Of a stretch of 64,000 bases of DNA, positions 45,335-56,480 are shown piece after piece. Made by a program: the position numbers and the translations under genes. The DNA is from Datisca glomerata (taxonomy: Eukaryota; Streptophyta; Magnoliopsida; Cucurbitales; Datiscaceae). The DNA lies in NCBI GenBank assembly GCA_003255025.1, contig QANY01011424.1:468862-532861 (forward strand), read 5' to 3'. Numbering within the stretch: the stretch's first letter is position 1; each line of letters begins with the position of its first letter. The notes below the pieces were generated by a model. That model saw nothing but the letters and a program-made list of their open reading frames with translations, was not told the DNA's origin and searched no databases.

Positions 45335-46480
45335 TTAGAGTGGTAAAAACGAAGTGTTCTTCACTGTATCAGAATTAACCGTATACGGTAAATCATCTCC
45401 ATCCATGTTTATTAGCATGATTGCTCTTCCAGAGAAGGCCTTCTTGACAATGAAAGGTCTTCGTAATTTGGGATCCACTTTCCCCGGTGATCCTTTTGAT
45501 ATGGGAGTATCTTTTTCAAAACCAGGTCTCCTTCTCGGAAACATCGGGGACGCAATTTTTTGTCATATGCGTGCATCATTTTTCTTTGATATAATTGCCC
45601 TCTACATAATGCAGCCAATCTTTTTTCCTCGATGAAATTCAACTTCTCATATAGTGTTTGTACCCACTCTGCTTCTTCTAATTTCCCCTCCATTAAGAGT
45701 CTGAGAGAGGAAATTTCCACCTCAATTGGAAGGACCGCTTCTATGCCATATACAAAAGAGAATGATGTTGCCCCAGTTAATGTGCAGACTGATATGTTGT
45801 ACCCATGTAGTGCAAACGGAGCATCTCATACCAATCCTTATAAACCTCCGTCATCTTCTCTATGATCCTTTTTATGTTCTTACTGGCTGCTTCCACTGCT
45901 CCATTCATTTTTGGACGATAAAGCGATGAATCATGATGCTTAATTTTGAATTGCTCGTATAATTCTATCATCTTGTTATATAAATTTGTCCCATTATCTG
46001 TGATGATTCTTTCATGTAGACCATATCGACAAATTATTTCCTTTTTAATGAACTTAACAGCCGCACTTCTAGTTACACTCAAATAAGAACTCGCCTCCAC
46101 CCATTTGGTAAAATAATCTATAGAGACTAAAATGAAACGATGCCCGTTAGAGGATTTTGGTGTGATGGGACCAATGACGTTGATGCTCCACATAGAGAAC
46201 GATCAAGGCGCGGCCATGACATGAAAAGGGGATGCGGGTACGTGAATTTTATCCACATAAATTTGACATTTATGACATTTCTTGGCGTACTTAATGCAGT
46301 CTGATTCTAGAGTTAACCAATAATATCCTGCTCTCAAGATTTGTTTGGCCATCATATGTCCATTAGCATGAACACCACAAATTTCTTCGTGAACATCCTC
46401 TATGATTTGATTCGCTTCCCTTGCATCAACACATCTTAAGAGCACAACACATCAACACATGATTTGACTCGCCTCCCTTG
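45335..46480 (-). pseudogene. Ty3/gypsy integrase of the Ogre-like element
   Basis: 46203-46445: N-terminal H2C2 zinc finger (VHEEICGVHANGHMMAKQI ... CHKCQ). 45777-46193: catalytic core with D in VSIDYFTKWVEA, DNGTN and the Glu region KMNGAVEAASKN. 45412-45720: linker and C-terminal SH3-like part (EKRLAALCRGQLYQRKMMHAYDKK is normal length). 45335-45544: end of the domain with NMDGDDLPYTVNSDTVKK. The three catalytic residues (D, D, E) can all be seen. Frameshifts between 46203 and 46193, near 45777 and near 45540 break it. It would catalyse strand transfer of element cDNA. Confidence 0.85.
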
Positions 46481-46589
46481 AGAATGTACACTTTGTCAAT
46501 ATACTCTTTGAGCAAGTCAATTAATTCTGCCAGCTTTGGCTTGTCATAGAAGTTCTGATTTGGACTCTTTTGTCTCTCTCTCAAATCCT

Positions 46590-47200
46590 CAATTTATCAC
46601 CTCCGTTAACTTTTGATATGGTTGAGTTATTTTTCCATCCTATTCTACCATTCTTAACATTTTCGGAGATGGTTCAAAATTATCCTCGTCACCTTCATTT
46701 GACTCTACGCTAAGAATGGGATTGTCAAAGTTATTGCTTATGCTCTTGTTTTCAAAATCACCGCTCTTGAACCTGAATCGGATTATTGGATGAAAGGAAG
46801 GTGAGAAAAGAAAATAAATAATGCATGAGTATGAACAATATTTCAGAAATGGAAAAAGTAAACATAAAAGGAAGAACAAAAAGAACTAGAATTGTATTTA
46901 TCATTAGCAAAAGGAGATTAAACAAGTTTTTAGATTTTCATTCAAAGACATGACATGAAACAGACGAGAACATAGGCCCATAACAACGAAATTCCTAAGG
47001 CATTGGGTAGAATCATTAGAATTTTGGCATGACACATTACACTTGAAAATTCCTGAGAAGCACTGGTAGCTCGGTAACGTCCCAATTGTTAAGCTCATGA
47101 TCTGAATCGTGTCGAGAAATCAAGTCTTCTGTCTTGCATTTGATGATTTTCCCAAGATTGCGGATATTGAAAGCTTGGCAATATCATCTTTAAGGTCGTG
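46590..47200 (-). pseudogene. Ogre-type intron region and N-terminal stub of reverse transcriptase
   Basis: Just downstream of the G-patch frame the minus strand has NNWDVTELPV-like text, then a T-rich non-coding stretch (46900-46830) and a candidate acceptor CCGATTCAG at about 46785. After it comes FDNPILSVESNEGDEDN and SPKMLRMVE (46640-46879), which resembles the segment just before the RT domain of Ogre. The RT and RNase H that should follow (over 1.5 kb) are absent; the next coding text is the integrase zinc finger. Intron boundaries are inferred from the known Ogre structure. Confidence 0.6.
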
Positions 47201-47208
47201 CTACTATA

Positions 47209-47667
47209 CTATAACCGATTCTTCGAATGAAATTCTCCCACTTCTGAAGGATTCATGAATATGGGGTATGATCGCCATTTCCATATCGAATTCCCTATTT
47301 TCGAGCCTAGCATCCTACTTTCTTTCTTTTGAGCTTCCACTCTCATTCTATCAGCCTTGGTCGGTCTATAGCCAAGCCCAAACCTTTGTTCATTCTTGTC
47401 CCACTCGATTAACTTATTTATGCCTTGATGCTTACCCCTGAGTCCTTTGCCTGGCTTGTATCCCCCTTTTATCATCAACTTTCCCACCATCTGAGATGTT
47501 TTTGATAGGCTTGATGTTGGAGCAAGTTTCCCACTAGCAACAAATGTGTTGTTCGCAATCTCAAATGATCGAAATGAGCACTCCAATGCCTCTTTTGCCT
47601 CCTCAACAAATGGCTTGGATACCAGTAAATCTTTGTCCCCATATATATAAATGAGTTTATGATCCAT
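47209..47667 (-). pseudogene. G-patch domain segment of the Ogre-like polyprotein
   Basis: A 152-codon open stretch. MVGKLMIKGGYKPGKGLRG and HQGINKLIEWDKNEQRFGLGY show the glycine-rich G-patch pattern, followed by a basic tail. Known: Ogre/Tat polyproteins carry a G-patch between protease and RT, probably for nucleic-acid binding. Its frame is intact here, but the flanking protease is in another frame, so the polyprotein is broken. Confidence 0.8.
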
Positions 47668-48440
47668 AAATTTCAGTTTCTGATGTAAGGAAGACGGTAC
47701 TGCCTCGGCAGAGTGAATCCATGGTCAACCAAAAATGAAACTGTATGCTGGATTTATGTCCATCATTTGGAAAATGATATTGAATAGGCATGGCCCGGTT
47801 CAAATTTGTATCTTTATGTCTCTGACTACTTCTCTTAGGGCCGTCGAATGTTGTTACTATCATCATGCTCGGTCGTATATGTGTTGCGTCCACATGGAGC
47901 TTTGCTAGTGTGGATCTTGGCATTACATTTAGAGACGAGCCGTTATCAATCAATACTTTTGCAACAACATAATCCCTACATTTCATGGATATATGTAGAG
48001 CTCTAGTGTGTCCAGTACCATCGGCAGGGATTTCATCATCTGTGAAAGTGATAAAATTTTGTGCGGTAATATTTTCCACAATTCCACTCAACTTCTCCAC
48101 CGTAATGTCATGACAGACATATGCTTGATTCAAAACCTTCAAAAATGCTTGGCGATGTGGTTCAGAATTCAGAAAGAGTGACAGTACAGATATGCGAGCA
48201 GGTAGATGATTAAGTTATTCTATCACCTTATACTCGCTTTGCTTAATGAGCTTAAAAAATTCACATACTTCTTCTTCAGACACATGCCTTTCTTTCTCCG
48301 TACCTCTTATTATATTCAGGTCTATCACTTGGCCGCCATGCATTTCTCCTACGAACTCATGATCATTGTCGCCTTCTTTGGCTTTCCCTTTCCTTTGCCT
48401 TTCAAACATATTTCTTTTATCCAATTTCAAAACTTCTAGC
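47657..48440 (-). pseudogene. Aspartic protease of the Ogre-like element
   Basis: The open stretch 47657-48142 has VLIDNGSSLNVMPRSTL, the active-site D-N-G-S motif typical of this lineage, preceded by HTRALHISMKC, and followed by FDGPKR. The upstream part (48215-48430) is in another frame (EVCEFFKLIKQSEYKVIE). It would cleave the Gag-Pol polyprotein. The catalytic motif is intact; frameshifts near 47800 and 48150 inactivate it. Confidence 0.82.
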
Positions 48441-50940
48441 GTGTAGCATCTACCACACCTCCTCCCGAAATATTAGTTATGGGGAGATCTAAGTAAGACA
48501 GATTTAGCGCTTGGGTATTGTCGTTACCGCTTGTAATGACCTCATATCTGTACGTCCATGGTACTGCTCTTGAATCCTTATAAGCAAACACACCTAGTAT
48601 TTGGATGGTGATAAGCATCGGAGTATAAGACGTAGTGGTGTGAGTTGACTTTTCCTCATAATGTATTGTGAGAGATTTTAGGATATAGGATGACACTTCA
48701 ACATTAATTTCAGATGATTCTTTAATTATCATAAGGACTAAGAAGTCATCTTCCTGGTATTTCCTTTCTCCTTTATGACTTATTGTAAGTATCTTTGCGT
48801 CCAACAACTTTTGCAATTCCATTTTAAAATCAACACATTCCTCAATTGTATGCCCCGTCACATTCTTATGAAACAAACAATCAAAGTCATGCATATGCTT
48901 CCTAGAACGCATTCATCCTCTTAGCGTGCTGGGTTGATGCACTCTGCTCTAGAAAGAAGATGGAAAATTATTTCCATTGACATGCTCACATCTTCCACAT
49001 CCCTATTTCCATATGACAAATATTCCTCAATTGCATTTACGGTAGGATTCCCATGATTTGGTAGAGGGTTGGAATTGATATCTAGATTCTCATTAGCTTT
49101 TTTGAAATTCAACCATCCAGCCTTGATCAGTGTCTGTACTCTAGCTTTTAATGTCGTGAAAATCTCAATCAAATGTCCCACTACCCCAGCATAATAATCA
49201 CAGCGCGCAGTCGAATCATACCACCTTGGGTATATGGCTGTAGAGGTTCATAAGGCATTGACACCAATTGACTATTCTATATCAATTGTGGTAAGAGATC
49301 TGCATATGACATGGGAATTGGATCATATAGGACAAAATGTTGATTATTTCTATTTCCCCTCAGAGGTTGATCAGCATGACTAACATTTTGCTGGTGAGTC
49401 AGCGGTCTATAACTGGGTCTCGGGTTGTTTTGAAATGCTGATTGTTGAGAGTGATAATTATACAAAATTTGTGAGGTATTTGCCACATATGATGACACAA
49501 ATTTGGGCCCTTCACTATATTTTAGAAATCTCGGCCTTGGGTTCGCAGCTTGTGATGAGTACCCAAAATTGATCATTTGTACATCTCCTTCTTTTCGCTT
49601 CAACGGCGGTCCGTTTTTACGGAGGATGTATCTTATACGACTTCCAAAATTCTTCCATTCTTTACCCCATATTCAATCCTTTCACACATCACTATAATAT
49701 AAGAGAAGTTGCTTGAAGTGTTTGCATTCATCCTATCGTAGAATGGAGATCTCAAGTGTTGATAAACACTGCAGCCATCTCCTTTTCTGACAAGGGGTGT
49801 ACCTAAGAAGCTAATTCCCTCCACCTTTACACATATTCTTTTAAGCATTTAGTAGGCTTTTTCTCCATCCTTTGTAGATCTAGACGATCAGGAACCATGT
49901 TTATGTTGTACTTGTATTGTCTTAAGAAAGTATCAGCTCAATCTTTCTTCCTCTGAATGTGTTGGTTATCTAATTGTATATACCAGCGAGATGCAGCTCC
50001 CGTCAAGATATCTTGAAAGAAATGAATTAGCAACTTATCATCATTTCCACAAACAACCATCTTTCTACGGTAATAATAAGGTGACTTCTCAGGCATATAC
50101 TACCATCATATTTTTCAAACTCAGGCAGTTTGAATTTGTGTGAGATCGTTACATCTGGGACCAAGCATAATTCAGTGACATCAATGGTACCATATACATC
50201 TGACCCTTCAATGGCGCGCTATCTTTCCTCTAAAAAGTCCAGCTTATCTTTCGACACCTGGTCTTTGCTTGGTTTAGTAATAGGCCTCTGCCCTTTGGGT
50301 CATTAACATCGGGTATGATGATCGGCTCATTAGCGAGTTCGCCTTGTGGGGTGAAAGCTTGGTTGTGGCCAGGTGCCATTGTGGCTGGGTTGTACCCATT
50401 TTTTCCTATCTGCATCATTTCCTGGACACTTGAAAATGGATAGTGCTGGATATTTACTAGTGGTGAAGCATGCTGAAAATGGTCAGTCTGATGACGTTGA
50501 CTGGTTGGAGTGAACCTAGGAGGGTAAGGTGGCGTATCGTTTGGCAGTTGATTTTGTGATGATTGAGCCCCTTGCGGATTTTCAAGACAGGCTTTTCCCT
50601 TACTCACGGTAAGGAGTTCCAGGACTCTTACCATTTGCTCTTGTGGATGAGCTGTACCCAATTTTTCCTATCTACGTCATTTCCTGGACATTTGGAAATG
50701 GATAGTGCTTGATATTTACTAGTGGTGAAGCATGCTGAAAGTGGTTGGTCTGATGACGTTGATAGGTTGGAGTGAAACCAAGAAAGTAAGGTGGAGTATC
50801 GTTTGGCAGTTAATTTTGTGATGATTGAGCCCCTTGTGGATTTTCAAGACAGGCTTTTCTCTTACTCGCGGTGAGAACTTCCCGGACTCTTGCCATTTGA
50901 TATTTCAGCTCCCTAATTTATCCTTTCATTTTCTCACACG
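48436..50940 (-). pseudogene. Gag of the Ogre-like element, with an internal tandem duplication
   Basis: N-terminal Pro/Gln-rich part (50230-50661), Retrotrans_gag core in several frames (about 50230-49630, containing LRSPFYDRMNANTSSNF at its end), Gln/Asn/Pro-rich linker (49277-49603), a knuckle-like WYDSTARCDYYAGVVGH segment near 49230-49170, then IKAGWLNF (48921-49181) and HDFDCLFHKNVTGHTIEEC (48436-48912), which has a C-x-H/H-x-x-C spacing. A 262-bp segment (50399-50660) is tandemly duplicated at 50661-50905; 262 is not a multiple of three, so the copy throws the frame. Many stops. Confidence 0.8.
50399..50905. repeat. 262-bp tandem duplication inside gag
   Basis: Both copies carry TTTTTCCTATCT, GGATAGTGCT, TTTACTAGTGGTGAAGCATG, CTGATGACGTTGA, TTTGGCAGTT and TTTTCAAGACAGGCTTTT in the same order; the spacing is 262 bases. 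The copies differ at about one base in ten, so the duplication is not recent. Confidence 0.9.
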
Positions 50941-51369
50941 ATTGCTCTCTTTCTTGCTCATCCATGACCCTAACTTGAGCTCACGTTTGATAGGGATGTC
51001 GGAGTTGACGGGATATCTTTGAAAAGTTTTCTTAAATAAATAAAAATAAAACAATGAGATTGTATATTTTGCTAATGAAGAAGAATAAATAATAATAACA
51101 ATAATAATAATGAAAGTAAATTTATGCATGAGAAATGATATTGCGCAAAATGAAAGTCCAAAAGTACTCAATTTCATTTAATTAGCAGTCATTCATTATA
51201 TTTGAGTATGTAGAAGTCAACTACACTACTCCGCAATATGAGTTTATACAAAATGACCAAAATGACCTAAATCTCTGTTGATTTCTTCTAAAAACATAGA
51301 CAAGTTCTCCTCATTAAGATGGATGGGCAAAACATTTTTTTTAAAATGATGCTTGTTCCTTCAAATTGC

Positions 51370-53300
51370 TCGCTCTCACAGCCACGCCTTTAAGTCGTGC
51401 TCTTGTTGCAGTAATTGGTAATCATATCTCAGTGCATCGACATTAGCATCATTATTTCTTGCCAATTTCTCTGCCACATTCTGATACGCTCTAACTTGGT
51501 ACTCAAGGCTTGCAATGACTTTCAATAGTTCTTCACTATCATTTGGTGACTCAGTCTTCCTAACTTTTTGATTCTCTAAATAAACTTGTAAATTATCAGC
51601 GATTCATCGTAATGAGTCATATTGTTTTTCTAACTCAACAATGTACGCATTCTTCTTATCGATAGCCCCCTTAACCTCTTCTAAAACCTCGTGTACAAAC
51701 TTATTCTTCCTTTCAAACTTCATGATTCTCATTGTCCTCTACCATCTTTCTAATTTTGTTGTTTAGTTTGCGAGTGTCAGTTCCCAACTCTAAGTTTTTC
51801 CGCTTCAGATATTCTTGATCCTCAACCTTGTTTGTCAAATATCTGTGTTATTTTTCTGCTTCGATCCTGTGTTTTCCAGACAAATTCATCTCAACTGTTT
51901 GACGTTTGTTTTCTTCCGAGAGAGCTAAATTCTTTTGAGGCTCCTCATATAACTCATCCCGCTCCTCATTTTTAACAATCTCCTGATAAGCTTCTGGTAA
52001 CTTGTGTGTAAATCCTCAATTGGAAACGCAATAGTTACTTTGCCTCTACTCTCAAGCCACGTTTCATACTCCTTTGTGCAATTCATGTGGTTCTTCTCAT
52101 TTTGCACCCTTCTCGTTATTTTCCAAGCTCCAATTAGCTGCTACAATTTTTGTTCAATTATCTTGAGAATCATAATTGATCTCAATGTCCTTTAATGCGT
52201 GCGTGGCAGGGACAAACTATCTCATGTATAATTGATAGATCACCATTAGCGGAGCATAACTAATACAACCCCATGGTTCTAGGAGAGGGACCCATTGATA
52301 GTCGCCACATTTGTAGATCATCAATGTCAACGGCATCCATTGGGCTTTCCAGATAACATTCTCATCTTTCAACTTTGATAAATGTGAGAACCACACCCCT
52401 TTTATGGGAAACTGCGGATTCCATTTGGCCATTCCAAATTTTACAATGGGGATTCTCATCTTCATCCATGAACTTGAAAACTTAACTTAAGGACATTTGA
52501 AATCTGGTGGACATCTTAGATGGCTAAGAATCCAAATACACAAAATAGATGGAGAGCCAATGAACTTCCCTTTTCTAAGCCCTCGTATGTGATTTAAGGA
52601 ACGAAAGGTCTTAGCTAGAATTGAGATAATAGGGTTAACACCATGTTCAAATTGCAAGAACATTTCTATCACTTTATCATCCACATAACCTTGAATTTTT
52701 GGAAATAACACAGTGCCATATATACACAGAGCATAGAGAGCCATACCATTATCTTCTTTTAAGACATTTTGGGTGAGATCTAAGAGGTAACCAGCGGCAC
52801 ACACTCATTCCCCCCTTTAACTTTCAACCTTTTCTCAATCTCAGATGCATAGGCAATACCCAAAAGCTTGGATAAAGCTCTCTTCAATGTGAGCCTTTTG
52901 TCATAATTATAAACTTTATCCGTGCTTTGCAGTGGGACGTTCAGTAGGGCTTGATATCCCTCAATTGTAGGAGTGAGATCAATTGTTCCAAAGGTGAAAC
53001 ATCTGTACAAAAGGTCTCAGAAATGCATTAAAGCCTTAAGAACGGGAGCATTGACTGTAATATACAGAAGATAAGTGAGGTGACCATATTTGCCGACAAA
53101 CAAATTTTTCTGCTCCGGTGAAAAATCCTTTCATATCTTTTTCAACCTCTCCAAGTCAGTGTATAAGAACTCTATCTTAGTGATTGATGGTAGAAGAACG
53201 ACATCCTCCTTTTTTTAGATAATCTTCTTTTTATTTCTGCATTTCCTCTGACCATTCGGCTACTGTAACTTGATCTTTTATCATACTCAGAGTAGAAGTC
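51370..53300 (-). pseudogene. ORF1 of the Ogre-like element (DUF7745-like with coiled-coil tail), broken
   Basis: On the minus strand, 53010-52780 reads YRCFTFGTIDLTPTIEGYQALL and then a LLGI-type block, the hallmark of the protein encoded upstream of gag in Ogre elements. 52804-52487 has MALYALCIYGTVLFP; 52465-52217 has WVPLLEPWGCISYAPLMV. Downstream (52107-51925 and 51740-51370) the sequence is Glu/Lys/Asn-rich with a heptad pattern, suggesting a coiled coil (for example KNAYIVELEKQYDSLR). At least three frameshifts and several stops. Function in the element's life cycle is unknown. Confidence 0.75.
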
Positions 53301-53936
53301 ATGATCTCTAAAATATGAATGAATTGAATACTTCTTTACAATCCCTATTACGCAACATGATGCATGTATGCAAAAAAGAAAGGTGAAGTCAGAAGTGAAA
53401 CAATGGGAAAGAAAAGAAATGTTTAAAGAGTGTAGGACATATATACATGAACAAAATTAATCAGATATCACAATTAAGCAGAATCTCTATTTCTATCAAA
53501 CATTGGTCATGAGATGGGCTCTAAGAACAAAATTCATGTGTGGTTGGGCTCTCAAATCTCTTAATAGGTTCTCAGGTTGTCCTCACTATTATCTGAACAG
53601 AGTAACAGGTGCCCCCAAATGGTATCCCGAAAGGGTCGACCTGAGTGAGAACTTTCATGAGCCTGCACGGGAACCGCAGTTCCACGAAGGCATTCCACTA
53701 CTCATTCTCGCTTAGCCTAAAGGAAAAGCCCGGGTACAGGGCTAGTGTATATGTGTGAAATTAGAAATAATGTAAAGAAATATACTTCATAAAAAAAAAG
53801 AACTTATGTACAACTATAAGCATGAATTAGAAAAAAAAAATGAATCAAATAAACAAACAACCACACAAAAGGATAGCATATGATGAAATTTTGGCTTGAC
53901 TCTCTATTGATCTAAAAATGGTTAGGCCGATTGTTT
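53301..53936 (-). other. 5' untranslated leader of the Ogre-like element
   Basis: Lies between primer site and ORF1. It has a GC-richer patch at 53575-53720 (GTGCCCCCAAATGG, GGAACCGCAG) and an A-rich patch at 53790-53850. No protein homology in any frame. Confidence 0.5.
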
Positions 53937-53956
53937 GTCCCCAGTGGAGTCGTCAA
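53937..53956 (-). promoter_or_regulatory. Primer-binding site of the Ogre-like element
   Basis: Minus strand TTGACGACTCCACTGGGGAC starts three bases after the 5' LTR end (GCGACA). Ogre elements are known to use a tRNA-Arg primer, and this resembles their T-GGCGACTCCxCTGGGGA site; the tRNA match itself was not computed. Confidence 0.65.
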
Positions 53957-53958
53957 GC

Positions 53959-56039
53959 TGTCGCAACGTGCATGTGACGCGAAGCGGTGATTGAAAAATC
54001 ATTTTTGAAAAAAGAAATTTAGAGTCGCCACCAATCATTTTAGGGCGTAATTGGTCATTCAATTTTAAAGTCAAATATTTTGGTCTGAGAAAATTTAAAG
54101 TTGGTTCGGGAGTCATTTTCATATGGGAAAGATATTAGCACCACACAACACTCATTATGAAAAATGCTAACCAAATTTAATCAAATGTTATCCATTAAAT
54201 AATGTTATAGAAATTCAATTTTGAATGTCTCATTTGGTTCATTTTGCATCATAAAAATGAGCAAATAGATGACCTTTAATGGGTGGTACAAAGACCATTG
54301 AGAAATTATTTTTATTATTTTTATATTTTTCTTAAATCAAATTGTTATTAGAGTTATTCTCAGTATCCTAAAAATAACTCATCACTCGGTAATTCGAGAA
54401 ATTTGGTATCCCAAAAATTCTAAAGTCCGTCATCAGATTTTTTTTAATGAAAACTAAATAAAGAAATTAACAAAATTTAAATAACTAAATAAAGAAATTA
54501 ATAAAATTTAAATCAAATTGTTATGATTTTAATTTATGAACGCTAATTCTGAGGATAAAACAATGAAATAATAATCGCATACAATTTTGATGATATGACA
54601 ATAATACATAAATAAATAAGAAGAGATAACAACTATAAAGAAAAAGAAAGAATAATGGAAAGAAATGTTAGAGATGATAAATATGAATGATAAATTTTAA
54701 AAGAATAAATAGAATAAAAATAATGAAACAATACATGAAATAATTAAAAAATATATAAAAATAAATTAAACAAACCAATAATATGTANTATATATATATA
54801 TATATATATTTAATTAATAAATTAATAATAAATTCTGTTATGTGTACATAACTGGCATGAACATGTTATTTTTTACTATATAGTCTATTAATTATCATTT
54901 TCATTTCTTCCCTCAATGCTAATCAAATAGCAAAAGAATGATCATGGATGGTAACTAATTTAAACAAGTGTGACTAAAAAAAATTGTTAGGAATATAAAT
55001 ATACTATTTTTTTATTTTAGACTACTTAGTTAACTAATTACTATTTTTTTCTTACTTCATTGCTAGGAATGATCATGGATGGTAACTAGTTTAAACTAGT
55101 GCAACTAAAAAATTAATAGAACTTTCAAAATAAGATAATTTTTGTTCGGGATATAAATATTTTTTTTGGACCACTTAGTTCACTAATTCTCATTTTCCTT
55201 TCTTCCTTCATTGCTAGGAAGTATCATTGATGGTAACTAGTTCAAACAAATGTCACAAAAATGATGAACAAAAATTAAAAAGAAAATAAGAAAAGACTTG
55301 CAAGAACATAAAAAAAGCTTAATTTTGCATAATCTTGTATAGATGTTTTATTCTATATTTTATGCATTTTTATGTATGAGAAATTATCATAGGAGATATT
55401 TTCATCAAATGTACACTTTCAACCCATTAAAAGGTTGATTCAAATTGAGTTAATTTTACACATCTCAAAAGCTTTATCCTTATACTCATTGATTGAGTTG
55501 TTGACAAAAACATCTCATTATCAAACTTGTAGAGAAATAAACAATACATGGAAAGAAAACTTAAAATTAAGAGTAGGAGAAATGATAAATAAATGAGCAA
55601 ACAAACTTATATATGGAAAGGGAAACAAAGAAATATCAAATACAAGAGTATGAAGAAAAGAGATGATTTGAACTACCTTAATAAAATGAATAGAAGAAGA
55701 TGGAAGATGAATAGAAATGAAAACTCTCATTTTTTTTTAAAAAAAAGTCTCATATTTTCTCAAGACCTCTCTTTCTCTCTCTAAAGTCCCTTCTCTCACT
55801 CACTCTCCAATCCCCATTTCAAGTGAAGACATCCCCTCTATTTATAGGCAAACTTAGGGCTTCATTTTTTATTTTTAGTCCTTTTGTTCCCTTTTTATCT
55901 TAGTCATTGGACAAATCTTCTTATTTTTAGGCATTGAGATATTTTTCAAATCATACACATAGCCTTAGACTAGTATATGAGTTAAAAAATAAAATTTATA
56001 TTTTTAAAGTATTGGACCGGACAAAATACGATATCTACA
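53959..56039 (-). repeat. 5' LTR of the Ogre-like element, 2,081 bp
   Basis: Minus-strand ends are TGTAGATATC and GTTGCGACA. The promoter TATAAATAGAGGGGATG lies at about 55846-55830, 194 bases from the LTR start, so U3 is short and R-U5 very long. The palindrome region of the sister LTR (43284-43309) is replaced by a TA tract with one unresolved base (54788). Over the first 200 bases the two LTRs differ at very roughly one base in seven, indicating an old insertion. Confidence 0.92.
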
Positions 56040-56044
56040 TATAC

Positions 56045-56480
56045 ACTTAGCTATATTCACATACATGGTCATTTTCACACACTTAAAAAATTTCTTACAC
56101 TTGGTCACTTTTAAAACTTAGTCATTTTTACACAGTTAACCATTTTCATACATTTAATCATTTTCATGAACTTGTTTATTTTCACACTTAACCATATTCA
56201 CACACTGAACCATTTTCACAGTCTTATCTATATCGGCGGTTTTTGGTTCTATACCGGTGATTTATTTCTACACTTGGCCATTATACATATTTAGTAATTT
56301 TCATACATTTAACCAATATACATATATAGTAATTTTCATACTCTTTACCAATTTAACCATTTTCACACATTTAGTTATTTCAAACACTTAGTCATTTTCA
56401 CAACTTGCTTTTGATGCACTCTATTGTCACACTTTGTCATTTTCATGTATTTACTTTGATGCAGTTAGCCATTTTTTTAC
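56045..56480. repeat. Minisatellite of CACACTTAACCATTTTCA type, right part
   Basis: Degenerate 15-20 bp units with CATTTTCACAC, ACTTAGTCATTTT and TTAACCATTTTCA words, about twenty copies. Continuous with 42290-42376 before the Ogre-like insertion. A GGCGGTTTTTGG patch lies at about 56233. Confidence 0.85.

Larger units (their letters stand above)
42382..56039 (-). mobile_element. Ogre-like Ty3/gypsy element, complete LTR to LTR, RT-RNase H deleted, 13,658 bp
   Basis: Flanking target duplication TATAC at 42377-42381 and 56040-56044. Minus strand order: 5' LTR (56039-53959), primer site (about 53956-53937), ORF1 (about 53300-51370), gag (about 50940-48440), protease (48142-47657), G-patch (47667-47209), a non-coding gap and RT stub (about 47200-46590), integrase (46480-45335), 3' UTR repeats (44900-44660), purine tract (44598-44582), 3' LTR (44581-42382). 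Known: Ogre elements have an extra ORF before gag and an intron between protease and RT; this layout fits. The RT and RNase H domains are missing: only about 730 bases separate G-patch from integrase. It is non-autonomous and, judging from LTR differences, old. Confidence 0.93.
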
